NCBI RefSeq assembly: GCF_905475395.1
Contig: NC_058341.1
Coordinates: 31,635,501-31,699,500 of the forward strand
Length of the DNA: 64,000 bases
Reading direction: 5' to 3'
Source of the DNA: Chrysoperla carnea
Lineage: Eukaryota > Arthropoda > Insecta > Neuroptera > Chrysopidae
Shown: one piece after another, positions 51,887-63,300 of the stretch
Position numbering within the stretch: position 1 is the stretch's first letter
Layout: every line of letters begins with the position of its first letter
Translations under genes and position numbers: made by a program
The notes under the pieces: generated by a model
Told to the model about the DNA's origin: nothing
Databases searched by the model: none
The model's input: only the letters and a program-made list of their open reading frames with translations

Positions 51887-53591
51887 GTAAGAATTTAATA
51901 ATTGTCTAATGTTCATAAGTAATTCTACATTTTCTCATTGTTTTAGCAAAAACCTTTCAAAAACTATTTAATGGGGCAAAAGCGTGCAATGAAAAACTAA
52001 ATTCAAATAGTAGATTGAATGAAAACACAGTAAGATAATTTGGCTTTTCTTCTAAAAGTACTGGTACGGTACGTTGAGAACTCTTAACCGATTAATAGTT
52101 TTGTTTGTTCGGAAATCGGAACCATTTTTGAAAAGATTGCAGGGTTAAGAACCAACTGCATTCAATATACAAGTTATTCAAATACAGCAAATTTTTGCAG
52201 CTACAATAATTTTGATCGGTTAAGGTTTTTAATGTGAGAGTTACTTTGGATTTTATTAGAAATTCTGATTTGACAAACGTATGAAATAAATAATCTTAAA
52301 TAATCGTTTTATTTTAGATTTCTTCAAATTTAGATAGTTGTTTCAAATGTACTTCGAATGAAAATTTGGGAAAATGTTGGTATTGTGATAAGATATTTTG
52401 TTTTAATTGCCGATTTAAATGTTTTTCATGCCAAGAAGATTTTTGCAGATCCTGTTCAGTTACTCGGTAATTTTAAACAATTAATTTAATTTTAATAGGG
52501 AAATAAAAAATGGAAACCCAAAAAACTAATAATATTAAAGGCAAAGTTTAGTATGCTTAACAATATTTTAAATAAGGTTAAGATGTAGTACCTGTTACAC
52601 GAATCTAGTAATTATAGTAGGGATGTAGTATAAAGTCCTACTTTAGACGAGGGGGCTGTATCACTCAGGAGGAAGCAATGTGCCTACTTTTGACTGGCTG
52701 CGGCTCTCATTTGCGGGAAAATTCAAATAGAACCATAATACTGTGTGTGTTTAAGATTTTAATATTCATATAACCATGGTTTTACATTGCCTCAAGTAAT
52801 ATGCCTGCTTTTGATTGGCTGCGGCTGTTCGCACTCTAAATTGCGGGAAAATTTAAATTGGTCGCGAATTCTGCGTGTGTTGTAGACTGGTCCGAACAAA
52901 AAAATCTTTCTATTTAAAGTAAAATCTTTAATAAAATAAGTTCCCCAAATAAATTTTTACATTAATTTCATATTTTAAAAATTTTATAATACGTTGAAAT
53001 TTAGTATTGAAAATTAATCGACTTATTTTCGAGGCATTCTTAAGCCTTCTTTTGAATTTCATTAGTTAACTTATAATAGTTGTAACACTAGGATTGAAGA
53101 TTTAATATTCACTAAATTGAATAGAATATTGTTGCGTTTAGGTTACTTATATCGTTCAAAAAATTGTTTTAAAACAAGCATAAAATAAATACTTCACGTA
53201 TTTATTTTTCTTTACAAATTTTACTTTTTTTTAAATATAAGAAGAATATAGAAAGTAGGCACAATGTTACCCTGCCTCTTCCCCCTGAGTGAGACTCACC
53301 CCGCTCGGTTATACTCTACCCCTTTTAAAATATTCCTATATCCATGAATTTAATGCTTCCGGTGTCGACCAACAACCTGATTTGATTTATAGAATCTACA
53401 TTAACACATTCGAAACCGCGGGTTAAAGCTAGTTTTAAATAATTTTTAAAAACAGGATCGTCATTATGTTTAGACAATAAGCTTACTAATTGTCATCCAA
53501 AAACAGATGTCCATCTCATTTTCTAACGTATGTTTTGCTTTCCAGATACATAAACAATTTGGATTCATATATGTGCCTCAATTGTTGTTGA
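51775..53591 (+). CDS. Siva: Siva-like apoptosis regulatory protein, complete, 4 exons
   Basis: Siva proteins are small zinc-binding regulators, first found as CD27-binding proapoptotic factors and later linked to ubiquitin-ligase control (family knowledge). Exons 51775-51886, 51947-52029, 52318-52466 and 53546-53591 join in phase to 390 nt, 129 residues plus TGA. The N-terminus MPKRLCPFENDVCRQMKFHI matches the family start MPKR-CPF. The C-terminal half is cysteine-rich, with pairs C73/C76, C85/C88, C93/C96, C100/C103 and C108/C111, ending C125, C128 and C129. Human Siva-1 has 175 residues; this form is shorter, mainly between the N-terminal helix and the cysteine-rich part. The start has A at -3. 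The gene is head to head with tweek. Confidence 0.9.
51947..52029 (+). CDS. Siva: Siva exon 2
   Basis: Residues 38-65 (KTFQKLFNGAKACNEKLN), matching the family helix (FEKTKRLLFLGA). Acceptor TTTTAG, donor GTAAGA, phase 1 in and 0 out. Confidence 0.9.
52318..52466 (+). CDS. Siva: Siva exon 3 (cysteine-rich domain)
   Basis: Residues 66-115 with five CxxC pairs, the probable zinc sites. Acceptor ATTTTAG, donor GTAATT, phase 0 in and 2 out. Confidence 0.92.
52620..53322. mobile_element. MITE-like element with ~70-bp inverted ends in Siva intron 3
   Basis: The left end (52620-52692) and right end (53252-53322) are inverted copies. Both contain GTATAA, CACTCAGG-GGAAG and CAATGTGCCTACTTT or its variant ACATTGTGCCTACTTT. 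The interior has no coding frame. A GGCTGCGGCT...TTGCGGGAAAATT unit is duplicated inside with ~120-bp spacing (near 52700 and 52820). The element forms about two thirds of the 1,079-bp intron. Confidence 0.65.
53546..53591 (+). CDS. Siva: Siva exon 4 (last, stop TGA)
   Basis: Residues 115-129, RYINNLDSYMCLNCC. Acceptor TTTCCAG, phase 2 in. It aligns in character with the human end SDMYEKVLCTSC. Confidence 0.88.
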
Positions 53592-53755
53592 TGTGCCTTA
53601 AAATATGGAAAGGAAAAAACCATTATTTAGATGAAAGTTGTATAATTTTAATATGGTAATTTTTTAATTAATGTTACAGACTTATAAAATTGTTGAGAAA
53701 AGTTTTAATTCCAAGTTAACAAAAGTTAATTTTAATATCTTCAATTGTAATTAGA

Positions 53756-54148
53756 CAGGGTGATTCAAAATTGTACGGCAGTATTTTAGGTGCGTGTTCT
53801 CTAGCTTAAAATAAGCAAGAAAGTTAATATAATGTCAATAAATAATTTATTTGTCGAGATACGGGAAGTTAAAGATATATTTTTCTAAAGTCAGATGTTA
53901 ATCAAGTGCGAAATTAAGTTATCGTTGCCTGTATTAAATGTCAAGGAAGCATAGTTTAGTGATGCTGAATCTTGCATTCAACAAAACGGCTTATTTTGAA
54001 CAATTTCCTTTGAATATTTCATTATTCAATATCTCTATGCCCAATATCTCAGTAATATTTCGTATATATGTTTATAAGAACTGTTTTTCTTATTTTGAAC
54101 TAGAGAATAAACACCTGAAATAGTGCCGTACAATTTTAAAACACCCTA
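53756..54148. mobile_element. MITE with ~65-bp terminal inverted repeats downstream of Siva
   Basis: The left end reads CAGGGTGATTCAAAATTGTA then CGGCAGTATTTTAGGTG...TTCTCTAG. The right end, reverse-complemented, reads TAGGGTGTTTTAAAATTGTA then CGGCACTATTTCAGGTG...TTCTCTAG. About 80% match over 65 bp. The CAGGGTG-type end suggests a mariner-like family. No transposase; the 61-codon open frame inside has no known motif. It starts 164 bp after the Siva stop codon. Confidence 0.85.
53837..53842 (+). promoter_or_regulatory. Candidate Siva polyadenylation signal inside the MITE
   Basis: AATAAA lies 246 nt after the Siva stop. I found no canonical AATAAA between the stop codon and the MITE, so the transposon may supply the signal. 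Confidence 0.35.
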
Positions 54149-57100
54149 TACCTTATAAGCCGTCGAAAATTCAATCATTTCTTAATGATGTTATTATTGG
54201 TAGTTATATTTGTTTACGAAAATACTGAGGGTTTGTAACAGTTATTCAGTGAATAAAACTCAACCAATAAAAAATGTTATTAGATCCAATATGTTTGGAA
54301 TCCTTGATTAAAAAGTACCGACCTGCGTCAATATTTTCTTAGTATGAATGTAGAATGTTTGTTTAGTTCCCGTACGTAAATTCGATAAATTTGATTCACT
54401 TATGGAGGAAAAATTCACTAAATGAGTAAATTTTTTAGTTAATTTCTTCAAAAATTAATATTTACCTAAGAAATTTTTCAAGGCATGAGATTAATTCAGT
54501 TACTTGATCACAATGTGGTTCGTTGTAAAACAGTTTACTACAAAATTAGCAAAATTTAGAATTTACGTACTAGAATAAAATAATATGTCATAATGTATTT
54601 TTGTAACGTGTGATTTTTTTAGTGCCTTGATAATTAAATAATTTAAGTATATATGTGATTTCCAAAAAAAATTTTTAAATATCGGATAATTCTAGTTTAA
54701 ATTTGAGAAAAAATGAGTGCCATAATTAAATAAGATCCTGTTGATTGAATTTGTAAGCAAATGAGAAGATAGGGTTTAGCCGAACGAGACAATTAAGGAC
54801 AGGGGGTTTATAGTATAGGAGATATCATGAAATTTGTTTTGAGATTTGTCCAAAAACAGTATATAAAATTAAATGTATAAGGCGGTGGAATATGTAAGAC
54901 CGTCACGAAATTGCAGTTGAAGGTATACATAGATTTAATCGATGAAAGGTAACCGTAAGCTCCGAGTTTAAACGGGACATATTTTAAAAACAGTCCCCAC
55001 AGAAATACTGCTACTAAATAATAAACAAAAATTGTATTTTATTTTTTGAGCTAATTTCGCCGTGAATAGATAAAAATTGAATAAAAAACTATTTATATTT
55101 TCAACTTTTCCATTCATGCCGTAATATGCAAAAAATGATCTAAAATATGTCATTTTAATTTATTATTCATTATCAATAAACATTTAACTATGTGGATAAA
55201 AATTTGTGCATGTTATAAATCTGGGGGATCCTAGTAAATTTGTTATTAATGGCAATAAGTTTATTAAATATTTATCTATCATTTTTATATTAATATTAAG
55301 TATTTGGTTAATAAAATTGTAATTTTTTGTGATATTTTAATTATTGTAAGTAATTACATTGTTTATATGCGTTATATTAATGAATAAAATATTAAAAACG
55401 ATATACATATTATATTTAAATAACTTTTGTTTGTTTTTTTCTTTGCCTTCTCTCCAATGCCCTGTAAAGAGCAAATTATTTCGCAACTCTTCAAATTTTA
55501 CTCAGACCTTATCTGCCTTGCAGTGCTACAGAGACGATTTTCTTTTCATATAATATTGGTCTTTATTTTGGATCAAAAGAGTAAAGGGTTTGTCTAAAAA
55601 ATACATATAGGTTGTTTGTATTAACTTAAAAGATAGATAGACCGAGCAATGAAATCGTAGTCATAATTTTGTGCCTTAATCTTTGACCATCATTTAGAAC
55701 TTAATAAATACTAAATGGAATGAAACGGTAATCAAAGTGATAACATTACGATCAAGGTTTTGAAAATAAACTTCACAGCTTACTTTATTGTCAATCTTAG
55801 GTTCCCCAGTATAAAACATCACACTCGAAGTTCTCGTCTTATTCTGACTCGGAGCTATTATTACTAAACTTATTCCCAAAGTTTTGCGAGACTAAAACGA
55901 AATTAACAGATTTCAGCAATTTTATGTTAATTAGCTAATACAAATGGACAATTCGTATATAGGCCTATTTTTAGACTTGTAAGTTATCAGAAATGAATTA
56001 GTGGTGAAGGCCAATTATTATTTTAAAAAATAAGTAATCGAATACTTAATAAGAAGTAGCAGAGACTTAATACTTTGTTCCGTTGTCCAAAGTTTGCCTT
56101 TTAGGAAGTGAGAGCTAGTTCATCAGTGGCGCTTTTTGTTAGTTGAATGATTGCTATTTGTAGCTAGGAAGCCAATTGATAAATTACTGTGTTGTAAATA
56201 CTAGATTCCTTTATTATTTCAGTCACCACAACTTCTTAAATTAGAACTCAATCGATCGTTTGATTTGCAAAATATCGCTGTTGGGGGAGATAATGCGAAG
56301 GAGGTCCTAAAACTTTCTTGATTACAAGATTTGGGCATTTCAGGAATCAGTTTACGTTTTATTTTGCACTTATATTTAGGTTGAATGCAAGAAAAGGTTC
56401 CTTTTCTTGTCGGACAAAACGTGTAAACATCGATTTATAGCCATTGAAATTCAGTGAATGCTCTATTTCAAGAAATAGAATTGTGACTCCGCCAATTTTT
56501 CGACGTTTTTGTGCGAATATAAGATGAACAAAGTGTGTGTGGTCGTTTTAAATAATGTAAACGAAAATTTCAATCGTTAGATTGACGTTTGTAAAATAAT
56601 TTGTGACGTACATTTGAATTATATTTAATACGCATTTACTGTTCTGCGCCTTAATTGGCGAACCATTATCTTCTTGATCTTGAGGCTATGATTCTCTATT
56701 TTTGAAATTTTTAAAAAGTTATTCCTTTTATTATTAGCTCATTCTATTTTATCCTCCCGATCAATAATTACAGAATTTTTTTGATGATCTCTTCGATCAA
56801 TGAGGGCTTTAAACCACTGATAATTTCTCCAGCTCTGTTGCTATATACGAAGAATGTTTCTCAATTATGTTAAAATATTATGTTTATTTTACTGTATTTT
56901 TTTAACATGGTATATAAAACAAAAATATAACAAATATAAATTATTTACAAAAAAAATTCAATACATTATTCATTTTGTCTTTTTAAAAAAAAGAAAATTA
57001 TTTTAGTATCTCATTAAAATACAATCGATATATAAAAAATAATTCTTGTTTGGTTCTAATGAATCGAGATACATAAAAAATTTATTACAAAAAACATATA

Positions 57101-57175
57101 AACAATACAGTATTTGATTTTTAAACAATAATAATTAGATATATAAGTACAATTTTTTTTTCTTGTTTATTTAAG
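54149..57175. other. Intergenic DNA between Siva and ATP7
   Basis: Three kilobases of AT-rich sequence with only short open frames of no recognisable content. The two genes converge on it. Confidence 0.55.
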
Positions 57176-57181
57176 ATAAAT
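57176..57181 (-). promoter_or_regulatory. Candidate ATP7 polyadenylation signal
   Basis: TTTATT on the plus strand (AATAAA in gene sense), about 110 nt past the ATP7 stop codon. Confidence 0.35.
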
Positions 57182-57288
57182 ACTGAATCAATGAATAATT
57201 TAATAAATGTTAAGAATTGATTTTAAAATCGTCAATTTTACATTTCAGTTATTATATAACAAATATAATGAATCGTTGTATAGTGATT

Positions 57289-57388
57289 TTACGCTGTTGA
57301 TGATTGATTTAAGAAGTTCACTGTAAATTCATCGTTATCTTCGGATGTTGATAACAGACGCTCATCTGGTTTTCCACGGGTCAGTAAC
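57289..57388 (-). CDS. ATP7: ATP7 last exon (C-terminal tail)
   Basis: Encodes [20 protein letters not shown] and 13 more residues, stop TAA. The PDERLL motif occupies the place of the endocytic dileucine in human ATP7A (PDKHSLL). Phase 2 in, acceptor CTCTAG. Confidence 0.85.
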
Positions 57389-60300
57389 CTAGAGAAATAG
57401 AGAAACAATTATATATTTGTTTTATGATAAATTTAAAAAGGATCAAAGTCCAAATTAAAATTGTATAAAACCAACAAAAATCTTTGCAAACAGTTTAGTT
57501 AGTTTCTTAACGTTATCAAATGCGTTTGTTATTTACATAATATTTGTGCAATTTGAATGTGCTTTGTAGATCAATGAAACAATTTTGATTGAATTGCAAA
57601 AAAATTCTTTAATACATATGGGGTGTCCTAAAACTATAGTATTAGGAGAATAGAGAGATGTTGACAGAAAAGCAATTTTTTGAAACGAGTTGAGTTTTTT
57701 TCCCTCCACGGTTCTAAACTTCCGTTTATTTCAACAACATTCTCCAAAATCACTAATGTACATTTAAAATGAATTCTGGTATGACAAAAAATGAAATAAC
57801 TTTTACTCATGCAAATCATCTTTTTCTAAAAAAGGGGTAGGTATTCGGGAAACAATTTTGCTGCGTGTGTATAAAAAATTGTAACATTACAGTACGTATT
57901 CAATGTATAATATTATTATAAAAATTTTTAATTACATCAAATTGGTTAAACTTTTGAGGACTAAGAAGTAAAATCTTTAATTCTGCATCGAGTATTAGTA
58001 AAAAAAATTAAAACACACAATTAAAAAAAATATAATTTTATTTAAGCAACTAATTAAAATTTTGATGAAATTTTAATTTTTCCTTCATTGCCAAACCAAT
58101 TAAATAACCTAAAGCAATAAGCAATTTTTTTGCTCAATATTCCAACAATATACACACAGTAGACCTGTTACTTTGAGAATGGAATATCTATTTTTGAAAT
58201 ATTCATGGAGAGCGAAAAAAAAAACTAAATTTTAATCCATTCTTCAGTACAGAAGGTTATCCGTTAGACGATTTAGCATGGTGAAATTATAAAAATTTTT
58301 AAGCTAATTTAATTAAATCGGCTGATTAATTTTGAAAAGAAGTAATAAATAATGCCAGTTGTTTAAAATAAAAAGGCCATATTAAAAATAAAGCGGAAAG
58401 AAAAATTAGAGTCAACAATTTTTGAAAAAGCATGAAATAAAGCAAAATAGTCGGTAAGGAAACGCAAGAAATTAAAATCTCATCAAATGTATAAAAATAT
58501 TATAGTCAGAAAATACTATTTACATGAATTGTTTAAAATTTTACAAACTATTATTGGGTCATAAGCATAAAGATGAAAAAGTGCTTTGTATATCGGGGTC
58601 TATGAAATCATTTTACTAATTTTGTTAGTACTAAAGAGCTATAGTTAATAAAACTATAAATATTGATGCCATAATGACAATTCGTTCCGAAATATACAGG
58701 CCAGCACCAAATTTAAACTATAGTCTATTTAAAAAGAATGAAAATGTTAGCTTTTACGGCCGGCTAAAAATTTATCTGTCACACTGTTTATCTGTTTATC
58801 TGTTTTAAATTTATCTGTTCTAGTTTTCACTAGAATACAATATGGCGACATACCATTTACAATATGGAGTCGAATTCATGACGTTATTTCAAATGGAAGA
58901 CTTTTTTTGAAGCAATGTATTACAATTGTCATGTATTCGTTCAAAATGGCGAGTTTAAAGCGTATTTAAAATGTATCAATGCTATAATCAAATGATTTCA
59001 TAGACATTCGATATATAATTGGTGTCATAACAATTACTAGATAATGCGTGCATAACAAGCTTTTGATAGTGCGTGAAACTCGTGAAAATAGAAGCAACAC
59101 TTATGATGTGATATTATCTCATTCGAATAATGAAAATTTAATATATATAAATACTTTCAGTTACCCACACCCGCCACTGGAAAATTTCAACTTTAAAAAT
59201 AAAGATTAACGCTTTTTAGCCTTCATTTTTCGTATTGTTCACAATTTCATGTTACTCGCTAATAATGTATCTTTCTATATGTGAAATAATTTTTAAAATC
59301 GGTTAATTAGTTTTTGAGTTTATCCATTATATCCGCTAAACGAAAAAAACAAAACTGCAACTTTCTACAAACTTTCTGTAGACTGTGCAATGTAATGGCC
59401 ATTACAGTTTCAGTTTTGTATTTGTTTTTAAACAAAAACTCAACTGTCCGTTTGGTAGAAAACCGGCATTACAAGCGAATATACAAACATACAAAAAATC
59501 AAATCTTTTCTCTTTATAATATTAGTTTAGATATATTCAAATTAAATTTAAAACCTTCTTTTTTGAAGTCAATTAACTTTATATTATTAACGGTTGATCC
59601 GAATATGTCTTGGTCTTCAAATGTGAAAGGCTACAATCAGCGGTTAAATGGATGTAATCACTAAGATAATGCTGAAGACAAGTTTTTTGTTGACGTTGAT
59701 TTCGGTAGTGAATAATAAGATTATCGGTTACTAGGAATACAGATATTATATTGATTTCAATAGAATTGACTTTCAACTGCTCTTAACAGAACCCAAAATC
59801 CCATCACCAAGGTGAATGCTTGCATCTAAAAGTCGAGATATATACAAACAGTCAGGAAATGTAATCAGGATATTTCAAAAATCGGGGTATATTCAAGGAA
59901 AACTTAGACATATAGATCTAGGTATTCGAAATTATTATTATTTTCTAATTTAGAATAAAATATTATTTTTCTAGACCTTACTATATATAGCAATAGTCAA
60001 ACCTTTTGCAGTATTTAGTTTAAATTGATCTTTATGAATACGACCCAATAAAACGCAAACATTTTAAAAGTTAAAAACAATAAATAGTAAAGTAAAAAAA
60101 AACACATAGAAAGCAAAACGAAACAATGAAATTAACAACTTACTTAAAAAGCTTTATTTAAGCAACAACGTTTGCTTTCTGTTTTTTGGTAGTATTAACA
60201 ACTGACCAAAGACTATAATAAAAAAAATCAAATAAAAAATAGGTCTTATACAGTTAGTAATAAGTAAACTTAATAAAAAAAAAAACCAAAAAGAGATTTA

Positions 60301-63300
60301 TCATTAAATAATTTGCCTAAAAATATTAATTTATCATATCACATTAAAAAAGAATTCTTACCTATTATATGACGATATTTGGTAAGGAATTATTGGAAAG
60401 GACTGGAGATTGTAAAGGAAAACGACATGTTGTGAAACGTCTAAAACTATTTTTGGATAATTTATTTATTTCACATATGATGAATGTATTTAAAAATTTT
60501 ACCTGGAGAGAGTACTGGAAGTTGATCTAAATATGGGTTTTGTTGATACGTCATCGATACCTCTATGTACACTTATTGTATCGAGATCTTGTGCTTGTTG
60601 AGATGCTAAGACAGCTGCTTTATATTCGGTTGTTTCTAAGTCTCTTCTAGTTGGTTTTTTGTATCTAAAAATAGATTTATTATTTTAAAATACGTTTGCA
60701 AAGGAGGATGGTAGATATAACCTAGCTTGATAAAGAATGATTGAGCCAAAATTTATTATAACAAAGAACGTTTATATGCATCTCCACGTAGGATTTCTGT
60801 TTTAATGTACGTTATGAAACTTGTTATTACCGGAAAGTTTCGGTATAGGTGTTTTGGGGCTGGTCATGTACAGATATAATCCTGATATAGTCATGTACAG
60901 ATATAATCTTTGAATAATCATCTAAAGTCAACATTGTTACCGTAGTAAGTTTTGCCACATCAAATAAATTTTTATATAGGCAAATTATTATTTTTTTTTT
61001 TTTAATTTAAAAAGAGGCATTTTTGCTCTATTATAATGTAACTTACAATTTTAGTAATAGAGAAGATCCAACTACAGACACAGAACTCAATGCCATTGCG
61101 GCTGCAGCCATCCATGGCTAAAATGGAAAATAAAATTATGAAATATATAAAATAATTGAACAAAGTATTATTACATACCTGTAGCATAAACCCAATTGAG
61201 CTAAATATTCCAGCAGCTAATGGAATACCTATTAAATTATACATACTGGCAAATATAAAATTCAGTCTTATTCTTGATACAGTCTTTCTGGATAGGTCTA
61301 AACATCCAATTACATCTAGAAGATCATTCTAAAATAGAAAAAAAATTGTTAATCAACATTCACGGATATTATCTTCTAGATACAGAGACGACTTCAAGTT
61401 AAACGGCCTTTTAACATTTTTGGAGTAGACCCGAGACCCATTAAATCAATGAATATTTTATAGAATAACGTACCCTCATAAGTACAACATGGGCTGCTTC
61501 GACAGCAACATCTGTACCATTTGCGATTGCAATACCAACGTCACTTTGTGCTAAGGCTGGACTATCATTAACCCCATCACCAACCATAGCAACTCTTACT
61601 CCAGTTTTTTGTAATCGTTGAATTAAAGCTACTTTATGTGATGGCAATACTTCAGCAAATACTCGACTAATACCAACTTCTCGTGCAATACTTGCGGCAG
61701 TTAAACGATTATCACCAGTTAATAAGAATACTTGTAGACCCATACGTTTTAAGGTGTATACAGCTAAATGTGCTTCTGGTTTTACCATATCAGCCACACT
61801 GACAATGGCTATGAGATGACCTAAAGTAAATTAGTGTTTATTACTATTGCTATTTTTACTCAATTGTCACAGAAGAGAAAATTCAAACTACTTACCATCT
61901 ACTGCACATAAAACAGCAGTTCGACCTAATTGTTCTTCTTCTGCCATTCGATTATCCATTTCTGTTGGTAATGTAAAACCATTTCTAATCATCCATTCTC
62001 TGTTTCCTATAATTACATTATAACTTTCTTTTGTGGCTGATGATGCTTCATTCTCAATGTTCAATAAATTATGTAAATGTTTGACATTGGAGTCTTCTTT
62101 AAATTGTAAAATATCAATCATTACATCATTTAAATGGAATGTTCCAAATGAGCCTGGTCTAAAAAGTTTATATTTTTATTAAAATAATCAAATGTACAAA
62201 ATATGTACTGGCACACTAGACTGGGAGACTGAAAAAATTTTTACGAGTATGGGGATCGTTTAAAGATCGAAATACCTAATTATAGAAAATAAAATGATGG
62301 TCACGACGCTGATTTATAACCACCGAAGTAAAGGCATAATAATTTTCGCGAATATCAATAACAAGTTCTTTTAATCATCTTCCGATTACGTCCCGATAAT
62401 CAGTCCTGTGGCCAACACTTTTCTTACAATTAATAGATAATTTGACCTATTAATAATCACATTACTTGTAACAAACGATTTGCAATTTTGTGTCAATGTC
62501 TCCCAATCTATCAAATAAATTTTTAATATATTTACCTGGTCATATTTTTAAAATTTTTTAAAGGCTCTGATTGTTCACTTGCAATTAATAATGGATCAAT
62601 ATGAGAAACCGTACATTTTAAACCACATCCAGGAACTGTTTGAAAATCACTACATTTACCTTGTATATCTGATGCCAATATTTCTTTGGAACATTTAACA
62701 ATTGCTATTTGAAAGAAAACAAAATTTAAAAAAAATGGAAGTTGTTAAGGCTGTTTAATTTTTGCGATCAGTAAAGATGATAAGAAGATAAGAGGGGTGT
62801 TAAGTTAGCCTGATTCGACTTTTTACTGATTTATTATTCAAAATAATTAAATTTTTGCTATCATAGAGTAAATTCTTTATCATATAGTAAATATTTATTA
62901 TTCTTAACTATTACTTGAGTAATCCTTATCTTTCCATACAATTATAATGAGGACAGAAGCGAGAAATATCGCACAAGACAGTCTATTGGGATTTCTAGCA
63001 CGGTCACGATAATTTTTAATACTCTTATAAAATTTAAATTACCAGAAGCAATTGGATGTTCGCTATTCACTTCAGCTGTGCCAATTACCGCCAAAAATGT
63101 TTGCAATGAATATACAGGACCATTTGAATAAAGTGATACTCTTGCCACTTGCGGTATGCCTTTTGTAATTGTTCCAGTTTTATCAAATACAATAGCTTTT
63201 ACTTTATGGGCATTTTCCAATGGTTCAGCACCTTTAATTAAAATACCATTTTGTGCGCCAACGCCAGTACCAACCATAACAGCAGTGGGTGTAGCCAAAC

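Noticed and set aside
57620-57850. Possible transposon beginning GGGGTGTCCTAAAAC in the ATP7 intron
   Set aside because: No matching inverted end could be found.
59314-59664. 116-codon ORF in the ATP7 intron
   Set aside because: No recognisable domain, no splice or expression context, and it lies wholly inside an intron of a conserved gene.
60344-60400. Candidate alternative ATP7 exon (AG...GTAAGA signals)
   Set aside because: In the phase delivered by the upstream exon it hits a stop after four codons; the exon at 57289-57388 gives a family-like tail instead.
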